From positions 186,378 to 250,377 of the forward strand of contig QJNS01000743.1 of NCBI GenBank assembly GCA_004154925.1: a DNA stretch of 64,000 nucleotides. The letters run 5' to 3'. This DNA comes from Monosporascus cannonballus (lineage: Eukaryota > Ascomycota > Sordariomycetes > Xylariales). Numbering within the stretch: position 1 is the stretch's first letter; every line of letters starts with the position of its first letter. Both the position numbers and the translations under genes were made by a program. Below the pieces are notes generated by a model. It searched no databases and was not told the origin of the DNA. It was given only the letters and a program-made list of their open reading frames with translations. Positions 12,697 through 23,907 of this stretch are shown piece by piece.

Positions 12697-12732
12697 GAAA
12701 ACGAGCTCGGGGGCCTGAGCTAGCTGAGATAA
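12697..12732 (+). repeat. Stray copy of the Mutator-like element terminal repeat
   Basis: Starts GAAAACGAGC and contains GGCCTGAGCTAGCTGAG, matching both ends of the 37,630-42,420 element. I found no partner repeat nearby. It lies exactly where the AT-rich block gives way to the transcription-factor island. Confidence 0.7.
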
Positions 12733-13265
12733 TATGAGATAAGGTTTCAAGTCTTCGGGTCTCGCACGGGCCATACATATTTGCAAGGACTGGGAAACGG
12801 ACCACTACGTATACCAATTGGACCTTTCGGACTAAGATGCACCGGCCGCATACCGCCCATTCAGTCACGTTCTTATTAGGAAGTCATCGTTTTATGGGAA
12901 AAGATGGGGAAAAATTAGAAAATAATCGCGATACATTAATCCTTTGTCCACTCCATTCGCAAGCTCGGTACGTTAAAACGAGGGCACAGAAAGCATAATT
13001 TGTCTGCCGGTTGATGCACTAGTGTATCAGCCCTCGAGATTCCAGCACGGATAAAACGCCTACTCCCTTTGGACACATAATCAACCCAACGAGTCTCGAC
13101 TTTGGTCTCCTCATGGCAGGAGAGGTAGCTGCGAGTACGGATCGACGGAAGCGTCGACCAGCCCTGGTAAGCAAAGCTCGTAGTCCCAAGAGACCTCATT
13201 TCGTGCTCTCAGCCCTGCTATGAGTCGGCAAGTGCTTCTGGACCTGTCCATTGGGCGTGTAGTTT
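12733..13265. other. Region upstream of the Zn2Cys6 factor
   Basis: Near-normal base composition with no recognisable gene. It should contain the promoter and, if the gene is intact, the missing first exon of the transcription factor. An ATG at 13220 opens a short frame but I could not splice it convincingly to the zinc-cluster frame. Confidence 0.4.
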
Positions 13266-16087
13266 TTGGCACCGTGTTTCCGAACTCCAGTCGGAGTCAC
13301 CAGTGAGCGATTGCTAACCCGGCGTCCTGTGGAGGCTTGCTTTCCCTGCAGAAGAAGCAAGATAAGATGTGATCGCAACCTACCTTGTAACAACTGTCGT
13401 CGCTCCAGAGACAAAAAGTGCGTCTATGAGAATCAAGGCTCGTCCTCGCAAGAGGTGGACTTTGACCCGTCTCAACCGATCGACTCCATTCTCAAATCCA
13501 GCGCAAGAGCAAGTTTATCAGCTTCGGGGCTTGCACCGGATCAGTCTACTGCTCCTCTTGGTGGTGAGGGCACGGGTACTAGCGAGCCTGTGTTATCATG
13601 GAGAAGACAGAGCTCTGATCACAGTAACTCTTTCGCTACATCCCCCCAGACCCACAACTCCACATACGATGCTCACTCGTTGTTAAAACGGATAAGGCAT
13701 CTAGAGAATCGGCTAGAGGAGATTGGGAGTGCTCGAACCACGGGGCATGGCACCGTTCAACCGCTCCAGGCGAAACCCGAGAACAATAGGAGGCATCCCG
13801 TAAATGGCACGTACCACCTTGGTGCCGATGTGCATATAATGCCACAAGCCGTCATGAACAAAACGCGATACTTCGGTCCGAGTCACTGGGCAAATACAAT
13901 AGTGCTTGTAGGTCGCTAATGCCGGGACTGCGGCAACAGTCCCCTTTGCTAACTCCCGCCGCGATAGTGTAGACCGATGTTCGGAGTACTCGAGCACCTG
14001 CTCCACTCAAGAAACACTGAGATTATGCCACTCTTACAACATATAAAGACCTTAGGGCGAAATATAAAAAGCCATAGGACGCCTGAACTAAACTTCGACT
14101 TCGGGTCTGATATCCCTCCTAGAGGTGTGGCTGACAGCGTTGTCGCTGCATATCTAGGATCACTGGAATCCGTTTACCGCATCTTACACGTCCCTTCATT
14201 TAGGAGCGAGTACGACGGCTACTGGGCTTCCCCGGGTTCAGCGGAGCCGGGATTTGTCATTCAGCTACAGCTTGTGATGGCTATCGGTAGTGCCCTATAC
14301 GATGACAATTTCTCTATGCGCAAGTCTGCTGTTCGATGGGTACACGAGGCACAGGCCTGGCTTGTCGCACCTAGGTTCAAGTCGAAGCTTAACCTAGTTT
14401 CCTTACAAATCATGGCCTTGCTCTGCTTAGCTCGACAGACAACAGGCCTTGGAGGTGACCTCGTTTGGATACAAATGGGCCCACTATTACGGACTGCCTT
14501 TTACACTGTGGGTGCCCCGCGGCATACTCTCCCTTATCACCTCGCCACTCGTGGGCAGTGCTAGTATGACCATAATTTCTAGGCACTAGCTTATGGAGCC
14601 TTATCTCTAGGTCTCTGAAGCGTGCTTTGGTTTCGAATTGCTAACCCAAGTGTTGTGAAGGGATTACACAGAGATCCTGACAAGCTGCCTGGTATGACCC
14701 AGCTCAAAGCCGAAATGCGAAGGCGACTCTGGAGCACAATTCTTGAGCTTGATTTGCAGTCAACCATTGATTCCGGTAGCCCTCCCATGATCCCACTGGA
14801 AGAGTGTGACATCGGTACTGCGGCTAATAGTGACGATGAGCATCTTGTTGATGCTGATGGCCGTGCGTTGTCCCAGTCACCGGAGGTGTTTACGGATATG
14901 TCCGTTGCGTTGATACTTCGGGAGAGCTTCCCCATACGTCTGACCATCGCCAAATTCTTGAACAACGTGCAAAACAAGGGCAGTTATAGGGAGACTCTTC
15001 GACTTCATGGTGCGTATAAAAACAATCTGTCTTGGGAACGCATATCCTATACTACTAAATCTCTCGAGTACAACTGACATCTTCGCAGTGCGTACCGCCT
15101 ATTTTTCATAGTTCTTCGCTTTCCAACCCTCATTACTCACCCCTTCCCTCTCTGCATTTCAAGGGCTGGTGATCTAGAACGGGAGGCCCAAGCCGGAGGC
15201 TAACTGGTCGTAGACCCAGCTTAATGCAGCGTATAAGTCTGCGTCACGAAGCCTCCAGGGGTTTAGTTTAGCTGATAGGGCACCATCTCTCTTCCAGCGA
15301 CGCATGCTAGACACAATCTTCAGCCGTTACTTCATAGCCCTCCACGTGCCCTTCTTCGGAGCAGCGCTCACGGAGCCTGCGTACGCTTTCTCGAGAAAGA
15401 CCGGGGTGGAAATGGCGCTCAAGACCTATTACGCCGCACGCCCACGGGCTGCTCCGGTGCAGATTTCTCCGGGTTTCCCTATATCGCCAAATGAAAACAG
15501 GTTTTCCGGCGCGGACCATTACGCCCGCCTTTCAATTACTGGTGGTGGGTTTTTCAGGTATATCACCCACCTAGCAACCGTTCTCGTCGCCCTTGAGCTC
15601 CACAGCCAGTTGCAGGAAGATATTGCTATTGGATTGCCTGCTGCTCGACCAGATCTCATCAATGTACTACAAGATGCGAAGCTCTGGAGTCTCCAACGGG
15701 TCGAAGCTGGAGATACCAATGCCAAGGGCTACATAATCGCTGTAGCTCTTTGTGCCAATGTTGATGCGCTCTTGCAAAGTGTGCGAACGGATGACCGTGA
15801 ACGGCATGTTGTAGATGCTGCGATAGAGGCCGGGCGCCGTTGTGTCGAGATTCTTAAAAGGAGCGCCGGAGACATAACAGCCGAAGTGTACCCAGCTGAC
15901 GAGGACCAGCTCGGCCCACACGCAGCTGAAGAAGAATGGGATGCCGTCAGTTGCGAACATCCTAAGTTTTTAATAACCTACTAATAATCTCCCGCAGATA
16001 CAAGGAATCTTCTACGATTTCACAAATATCGATTCAGTCCTTGGGTTTGATGCGGGCTCCGAGCAGGTACCAGACCCCTTCGGATGA
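13266..16087 (+). CDS. Zn2Cys6 transcription factor with fungal_trans domain (start and one exon unresolved)
   Basis: Nuclear, fungus-type regulator. The binuclear zinc cluster ACFPCRRSKIRC..PC..C..C (CX2CX6CX5CX2CX7C) is at ~13,335-13,428. A short coiled coil follows (LLKRIRHLENRLEEIG), then a fungal_trans region with hallmarks YLGSLESVYRILHVPSF and GLHRDPDKLPGM..EMRRRLW. Supported exons: from 13266 (first open codons; no in-frame ATG) to 13907, 13968-14507, 14661-15009, 15298-15945 and 15998-16087. The introns at 13908-13967, 14508-14660 and 15946-15997 join frames as the family predicts. Two problems remain. An in-frame TAG at 13260 and no ATG leave the N-terminus open. Between 15010 and 15297 I cannot keep a frame: a good intron (GTGCGT..CGCAG, 15010-15088) leads into a stop, while a +1 shift reads AYRLFFIVLRFPTL. 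It may be a decaying gene. Target genes are unknown. Confidence 0.8.
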
Positions 16088-17227
16088 GGAGATGTACCAG
16101 ACACGTGGAGCATAGCTAGCACAGGGAGATTTACGACTACATCAGTGCCGTTGGGTTGGCAACTCCCTCCTAATATTTTGCGTTGTCCACATCCCGATCA
16201 TTTGTCAACATTACGCGTAACCCGCCCCGAAGTGGATGTCACCTGCCCCGGCCCCCCCTTTGCCAGGACCCCGAACGTGTTAATTGCAGATAGTTCTTAA
16301 AGTCCTGATTTTCCATCGCCGTCGAGCGGAGGCTCCAACATAGACCGGGCTTATTCTCGCGTTTAAACAGACTCGAGACTTTAAAGGTTGTGTTAAATAA
16401 TAAAACCCTTTTTACATACGTTATATATACCCTGTTATTTTAATTAATTTCTAATAAATATTTTCTTTCGTTAATACGTATTAAAATTATAAGTTATATA
16501 TTTAAACGAGACAGTAAAATGTAAAAGTAAACTTTAAAATAATTAACTTGTGGTTTACATTTTAGATATTAAATAAATAACTATTAATATCTACTTTGTC
16601 GTTATTATTAAAGACAACACTTTTTTTATAAATATATATAAACAAATCTTTATTAATAAAACGCGGAGTCTTAAAAAGAGTTTGCATTTTTACATATAAT
16701 AAAAATTTTCCTCGTACTACATATTTATCATTTTAAATATTAAAAAAGATATAAAAAAGCGTTAAGAATATCTAAACACGTTAAAAAACAAACATGTTAT
16801 ATTTAAAAGTCCATATAATATATATAGCTATGTAACTTCGCTTTATATATTTTAATATTTTGTTATAAATTTGCTTCTATGTAATAATATTGCAGTTTTT
16901 TCGACGGTACCGTGATGCAAGGCACTTCGATAGTAAATATAAATAGACGTTCGGCTTTACGCTTTGTTATACAAATAACAAATATAATATTATTAAATTT
17001 CGTTAAAATAAAAAAGATATAGTATAATACTACGTTAAATTAATTTAAATTTTGAAATTTACGGATTACTTAAAAAGATTAATGTAATTATATTTAGTAT
17101 AAAATTTAAAATATTTTGTATATTCGCGTAAAAGAATATAAACAGCCAGTTAACTTAAATTATTTATTTTATGCCTTACTTTTTATGAATACGTATAAGT
17201 AAATTCGAATATAATTTAATACCTTTT
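16088..17227. other. 3' flank of the transcription factor, then AT-rich DNA
   Basis: Normal composition to about 16,390, with no gene seen, then an abrupt change to AT-rich decayed DNA without identifiable content up to the inverted Gy1 LTR at 17,228. Confidence 0.5.
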
Positions 17228-17880
17228 TATTACGACCTAATAGATTACGGCCTCTAGGAACGGTCGCAGCGAAAATAGCTAAAAAGCCAAATGGGTTAAG
17301 TTACGTAGTAGATTACCAACTTATTAGTAGTAAGCTAGTAAACCGGATTACCAACTTACTGATAATATATAATGAACCTGTCATACATCTACCTGAAGGT
17401 ATAAGCAGTATCCGAAATGGGGTCTTGATTTGCAAGTAATAGTAAAGCGAGGAATAATGCAGGGTTTTGTTCGTTAAAGAGATTTGCGGACTTTTCTCTT
17501 AATTCAAAAACGTTGCCTTTAATTAAAATGTTGGATTAATAATTAAACGGCAAAATTAAGTAAATGTTATTTACATAAAAATTAATTTATTATATATATA
17601 TCATTTTTTAGATAAATATATCGTGGATTTATATAATATATATAATTCGGTTCAGATTATTTAGATTATCTAGATTATTTAAAAAGGGCCAAACGTGACG
17701 GCTAAACGGTTTAACCAACTATTAAACCTTAGTTGTACGGGTTTGTATTAACAGGAGTATCGTGGGAAACTAAGTAATAGATATAGCAACGTATTACGTT
17801 TTGTAATACCAAAAGTGCCTTAGGTAACAATATTTTATTGCAAATTGATATTATTTAAATTATGGAATTAATAAACGTAT

Positions 17881-17990
17881 ATATCTTGATCCGGTTTACT
17901 GGTTTACCACCAGCAAGTTAATAATCCGATTTACTAGCTTACCACTAGTAAGTTGGTAATCCGGTTTACTGGCTTACTACCAGTAAGTTG
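17881..17990. repeat. ~36-bp tandem repeats in the Gy1 LTR
   Basis: Three units built on CCGGTTTACTGGCTTACCA plus CAGTAAGTTGGTAAT occur in this LTR. The other LTRs of the same variant carry two. The block lies in the U3 half, given the minus-strand orientation of the element, and explains its extra length. Confidence 0.75.
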
Positions 17991-19991
17991 GTGATTCGTC
18001 ACGTAACCTGCCTTACCGCGTACTTATGGTTGGGTCGTGGTAAACTATTTCTGAAAACCTTAGCCTGTTGGGCCATAATACGATCTCTTCCCACTATAAA
18101 TCTTGCCTTTAAGATTTCTTTTTTTCTGGTAAATTTTTTATATCCATTTAATATGTTTTCCGGTATATCTAAACGTCGTTCCCGTAAATCCGAATAACGA
18201 TTTGCCTTAATTAATTTAATTAAACTTAAATTTTTCGACGTAATATCTTATTTTTTATTTCGCCTAATAGCTTAATTACTAAATAATAAACGGGGTTTTT
18301 CGTTATAAGAAATATCTTTATCGAAGTTATTCGTATAACGGAATTAAAAAAATTCCTTATTTTCATAATTAATTATTATATCGCAAAGTCGAAAAAATTA
18401 AAGGAAAAAAAGCTAGAGGACGAAAAATTCTTAATTAAAGTTTTTACGCGTTTTTTGTATATGTCGTTAGTATTAATACTATTAATCTTAGAATGCAAAA
18501 TTTGTTAATCGTGCTTTTTAGTTTTTAGACGATTTTAACGACCTTATTTAGTTGGAATTAAAGTTTGTGGTCGAGGTATAGGTTTCGAATAGGGTAAATG
18601 TTATTAATTGGAATACGGTAGATTAAGGGCTTTTTTCTTTAGATTTTATGAATTAGAATGTTATTATTTCGGATATTTCCGTTTTTATTAATAAAAGTTC
18701 TTTAATAGGCGTTAGGCGCCAATAAGGTTTTTAGCGAGTTTCTAGGTATTTTCGAAATCCGGGTACTTTTTCTATTTGATTAAATATTAAGTAAGTTTTG
18801 TTTTATTTCCGTATATCGAGAATTTTTTCCACTTTATATACTTATTTGTTTTTTATTTTTATATCGTTTTATGCCGGATATACTTCATTTTATATTTGCT
18901 GTTAATTTGAATAAGGAAATATAAAAAATTAGATGGAATTTAACTTTTGGTAGAAATTCCACTTAATAATTATTTTCTGAGATTTTTTGGCGATTTTGTA
19001 TGGATCGATATACTTGAAATCGAGTTTTTTGTTATGTCGTTTTATCTGGATATTTTTGGTAATTAGAAAAATTATTTCCCTTTTTTTGAAATTTAATTCT
19101 TTTAATCTTTTTGGTTATAATATTTTCTTATTTAATTTCGTACGAATTCTAAAGCTGGTTTTATTTTTTAATGTAATTATCATAAATATTTCGACATAAA
19201 AATTACTTTGATATTAATTTAACCATATAACGGATTCGAATTCAATAACCGTATTTCCGATAAATCGTTTAATTACGAATTTAATTTATATAATAAACGT
19301 AATTAATCAAATTAAAAAAATACTGGAAATATATTCGGCATTAAGTTAAAAACAGTTATAACTTAGTCGAGATTCCGTCGAAAAATTCTGTTTTAAAAAT
19401 TTAAATTTTTTCCTAGTTTTTTAATAAAATTTATCTGGATAACTTAATTCGTTCGAAAAGGTTTTCCGGTTTTGAAAGCTTTTTTTCTTAAATTTCCTAT
19501 AGGCGGCTTAAGGGGACATCGTAAGATTATTATTATTTTTCTTAAGCTAAAAGATACGTTCGTTTATGGTAGCCAGGCGTCGGAAAACTTTTTCGCGAAA
19601 AAAACGAGGTTGTTTTTTTTCCTTTTCTGATTTTATTCCGGTATCCGAGTTATTAGGGACCTGGTAAATAGGCTATTCGGGCTGCTTACTAGTAGATATA
19701 ATGTCGGCGATATTGCTTAAAATTTAATAATATTATTAAATAAAAATTTATAACTTATAACGGTTAAATAATTTAATTAATTATTAAACCTTAGTTATAT
19801 TGATATATATTAATAAAATTATTATAATAATTAAATAATTAATATAATAATGTTTTACGTTTCGTAACATTAAAGATATTTTAGATAACGATATTGTATT
19901 AAAAATTAATATTATGTAGATTATGGAATTAATAAGCGTATATATCTTGATCCGGTTTACTGGCTTACTATCAGCAAATTCGTAATCCGGC

Positions 19992-20506
19992 CAGGCGCTA
20001 GTTAACATAAATGGCCCACTTACTCCAACTAGCCTTCAAATACACCTAAATCATGATGATTTCAAGCCTTCGTAATTCAACAATATTAATGGCGATCATA
20101 TAATCTTTTTGCATCATCTTAAAAAACGATATATTGCGATCGCGGTAAATTTTTTTCTACCTTATTTCTCCAATTTCTTCCTTATTTTTAAGTAATAACG
20201 GTAACCGTTAATAGTACCGCTTAAATTCGATCGGGAAATCCGAAATTTTAATAAAGGATAATAAATAAGGGCGGCAGAACCTTACGTTCAAATTAATAAT
20301 ATAATGTTAAAAAAATCTTATTCATAACAAAAAAAAATGCATAGCCTATTAGTTTAATAACTAAAATTATTATGAAATAAATTTTTAAAACGTTATTTAC
20401 AAAAAGCCACAGGTAATCTTTTGTCGTCTTTTGATATATATGTAAATTGTATGGTATTTTCGAGGAGTTGGCGGTTGGATGCGCCATTTATTTTGACTAG
20501 CGCCTG
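19992..20506. mobile_element. 515-bp MITE inside the Gy1 right LTR
   Basis: Terminal inverted repeats of 24 bp (19992-20015 and 20483-20506) start CAGGCGCTAGT and differ at two positions. The 6-bp direct duplication TCCGGC lies at 19986-19991 and 20507-20512, and excising the insert restores the LTR exactly as in the other copies. There is no coding capacity. The interior is AT-rich but the ends are hardly mutated. TSD length and ends do not let me name the superfamily with confidence. Confidence 0.88.
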
Positions 20507-22185
20507 TCCGGCTTACTGGCTTATTACCAGTAAGCTGGTAATCCGTTACGTGACCTGCCCCACCGCGCACTCGTGGTTAGGTCGTAGCAGACCGTTTCTA
20601 GAGACCTTAGCTCTTTGGGCCATGACACCAAAAGTCCTTGGCCGGAGTTTAGCCGTTTGCGTACTCGCGTTAGGTTTTAAAGAAAGTTTCCTTAAAACGA
20701 GAACCCTTATTTTCGTAACATTATTTCCTTTTTTTAAGGATTTTTGTCCTAAAGATAAGAACCGCAGGCAATTATCTTATTCTGCTGAAAAGTTTTTCTA
20801 GAAACTTTTAGTTGATTTTATTATAATAGGCCGTATTTAAAAGGAAAAAAGAAAATCTTATTTAAATTAACGCGACATTTGTATTGATTTAATTAAAAAG
20901 TTTGATCTCAAGATTTTCCCTTGCTTCAATTATATTTGTCTTAGCGAAACCAATTATTTTTACGTTTTTGATATTTCGAATTGCAGTTATTATATTCGCC
21001 ATTAACATCTTGCCTGTAATATTCTAATTATAAATTCTCTAACGAAATTAAATAAGGCGTATAACCGCCTAAAAAACGAATAACGTAAGGTAAAAGATTT
21101 TTTCATCGCGTACTAAAAGGCTGCCAAAAAGAAAATAAAAGAAATTGTTAACCGATTAAGACGTTTACGTTTTTAACAAAAAGTCTTAAAAAAGTTGTAA
21201 TTATTATGAAAAAAGTGTATAAATTGGACCAGTTAATGGAATAAAAAAGGTTAAAGGAAAAGCAACGCCGTACAGAAATAAAAGAGGCGTAATTATTGTC
21301 CGAGATAGACGCCGTATTAAAAGCCTTTAATTTATTCGATTAGAACAACGTAAAGGTTAATTTAAGCAGGGGACCGTTATTACCTACAACATTAACCGCG
21401 TTAAAAATGGTCGGTTAGGATTCTGGCGGTAAAACGTCTTAATTAGGTTTATCGCGTTCGTCAAATAATTAAACACTTCCCAAATGTTTTTTTCGTATAA
21501 GTACTCTTTTTATTTCATTAAAAACTGGATTTTGTTTTTTACCATTTTAAAGTTCATATTTTTTTAACTTCGTATTCGTCGTTGTCGTCTTTTTCAATTT
21601 CTAGGTTTGTATTTAAGGGGGGGGGTTTTTAGTACTGGTTTAAGTAAGAAAATATAAAAAATTGGGGTTATTTTTATGTTTTTAGATAACGATAATCGAT
21701 AGTTGGTTTTGGAAATAACTTTTTTAACTTTAAAGAGACCAAATTTCTTAAAATTCAGTTTGTCGTTAGGTTTTTTTTAACTTTATCTATAAAATATTTA
21801 AAATTGTCCTTTGTTTCTAGCGTAACAAGTAAACCTTATTTCTCTTCAATAAAATTAATATCTTAAATTTTTTATTATAATATTAGGTTATTCTTTATTA
21901 AAAGAACTGTAATTCGGTTCAGAAACGGGTTTAAAATATATTGATTTATGTTACCAGCGTTTTTGCTTTTAGAGTAATAATAACCATTTTTAGTATTTTA
22001 ACAAATAATTATTTTATTTATTAAGTTTCTGCATCGTAATCGTATATAGCTATATAAAGGGATACGCCTATATTTTTATTAACTAATATGTTATAAGCTA
22101 TTTAGACTATAAGTAAAAATCCTACATAGTTATTTTGTTAATAATTGACGTACCTTTTAAGGTATTATTCTAATACTTAATTTAA

Positions 22186-22206
22186 TCGTTCCGTTTGGCC
22201 GTCCGT
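22186..22206 (-). pseudogene. Gy2 integrase relic (TDGQTER motif)
   Basis: The minus strand reads KLKCLTAYYF*TDGQTERLN, matching the conserved integrase stretch STAFHPQTDGQTER of Ty3/gypsy elements with RIP-type losses around it. It is part of the Gy2 pol relic. Confidence 0.8.
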
Positions 22207-23216
22207 TTAAAAGTAATAAGCTGTTAAACATTTAAGTTTTGTACCGATTTATTTAAAAAACCTGGTACCGAATTTGGATGTAAAAAGCTTATTTTTATTA
22301 AAAACGATTTTTTTAGTATTCCGTATTTATCGAAATAATATCGCATAAAACGTAAACTAATTACTTTGCAATCGCATTTTTTTAAAAGAAAAGCTAAAAA
22401 AAATACTCATATTTGGTAAATTTATCGATAATCACCCATATTCCGTCGTACTTAATTTTAATAATTACGTTTTTTCATAAAAGTAAATTAATAATAAAGT
22501 TTCACGCTATAATATTCTATATTTTGTCAGAAATACCAACAAATTGCAATAATACGTGAGTTTTATAACGTATTATTTTAATTTTATTACAATTATTACA
22601 ATTTTAACAAAAATTTTAATGATCCGGCGTAATTCTAGGAAATGGTATTTTTTTTGTAACCGTTTAATGGTTTTGAAAATTCCCTAATATCCGTATAATA
22701 AATCCTTATAGAATTCCTTTACAAATTGTTTTTGTTAATTCTTAAGGATGTAGATTTTACCGTGGTACCACAATTAATCTTTTAATTATTTATTTAGTTG
22801 TTATACTTCTTTCTAGTTTTCTGTATCGTAAAAATTTCGAAACCGTATTAATAATTCGGGCGTTGTTTTTTTTTAAATATTTTATATAGTTGTATAGTAC
22901 CGTCGTTATTATACCGTATTATCTCTAAATTTTTTGGGGGATCTTGGAATTATAATCACCTTTACGATTAAAAATATCTGCCTAAAATTCTTTTTTCTTT
23001 GATATAATGTATATTAAAATTAAATCTTAACAGAAAAAATAGTTAAGTTTTATGTCGTTTGTTTAGTTTTTACGTTTTTATAAATCGAATAAAGTTTTTG
23101 TGATTAAAATAAATATCGAAATTTTTTAAAAATTCCGTTAAAAAAGGCTTTTATTTTTTAAAAAAATTATTAATAATTACTGATAATTTTTTATCGTAAA
23201 TCGGATCTCTAAATTT

Positions 23217-23345
23217 TTGTTGCGGCTTTGTCCACCGTAACAGCTCTTATACGGCTGTAAGCATCAGGATGATTGCCACAATTGCGATCATTCCCCCGAT
23301 CTTTTGCCTTGGTGGCGTAATGGTATGATGCAGCTATAACAATTT
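23217..23345. mobile_element. Small GC-normal insert in Gy2, possible MITE
   Basis: About 125 bp of normal base composition sits between the RNase H and integrase relics of the AT-rich Gy2 body. Its ends are imperfectly inverted (left TTGTTGCGGCT, right reverse complement TTGTTATAGCT) and flanked by AATTTT. AT-rich flanks make that duplication weak evidence. No coding content. Confidence 0.4.
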
Positions 23346-23895
23346 TGCATTTCGTAATACCTTAGAATAATAAACTACTAGGTATTATTTTCCATTTTCT
23401 TTTAGCTATTCGAGAATAAGGTTTAAGGTGTAATCAAAGGCGTCGGTTTTTAAACGTTTCTTTTTGTCGGTATTAAGTAATCTTATTATTAATAATTTGG
23501 TAACTTCGTTTTTAAGTTGCTTAAAGGTTTTTTTCTTGGCTTTCTCTAGAAATTTGAATCCTTTTTTTACATATTCCTTAATAGTAAGTTTTGTTAAAAG
23601 ACTAATTATGTTGTCGTATCCTTTAATTAAATTGCGTACGTAATCGGTAAATCCTCAAATCTGCCGGATATCTATAACGTTTACCTTATTAAGGATGGGC
23701 CAGTTTTAACTGCTTTTAACTTAGAGTTTTGAATTTAAATTTAACTAGAAATAAAAATAAATCCAGAAAATCCAGCTTTTCGATATGCTATATATTTTTT
23801 GCTGGGTGAATTCGTATATTTGCGTTGTTTAAAATTTGGAATTCCTAAGCGATTTGCTTTTTATATTCCTTTAAGGTTTTTGAATAAATATATAT

Positions 23896-23907
23896 ATCGT
23901 CGAAATA
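23896..23907 (-). pseudogene. Gy2 reverse transcriptase relic (YFDD)
   Basis: The minus strand reads FVSVYFDDIYIYSK, the reverse transcriptase catalytic loop. A downstream stretch of the same relic near 24,170-24,260 reads like NYPVFIIPKFKN followed by NGNPVYRYMVNYK. Stops interrupt the frame elsewhere. Confidence 0.85.

Larger units (their letters stand above)
17694..20627 (-). mobile_element. Gy1 internal-deletion derivative nested in the Gy2 LTR
   Basis: Left LTR 17694-18080 (387 bp); right LTR 19756-20627 (351 bp once the MITE and its duplication are removed). Perfect 5-bp target duplication CCAAA at 17689-17693 and 20628-20632. The internal region is only 1,675 bp against 5,910 bp in the full-length copy. 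It keeps sequence next to each LTR, including the landmark AGGCGTTAGGCGCC near 18,708, but lacks reverse transcriptase. It is a non-autonomous deletion product that is also heavily mutated. Confidence 0.88.

Noticed and set aside
20421..20801. 126-aa open frame on +.
   Set aside because: It runs across three separate repeats (MITE end, Gy1 LTR, Gy2 LTR), so it cannot be an ancestral gene.
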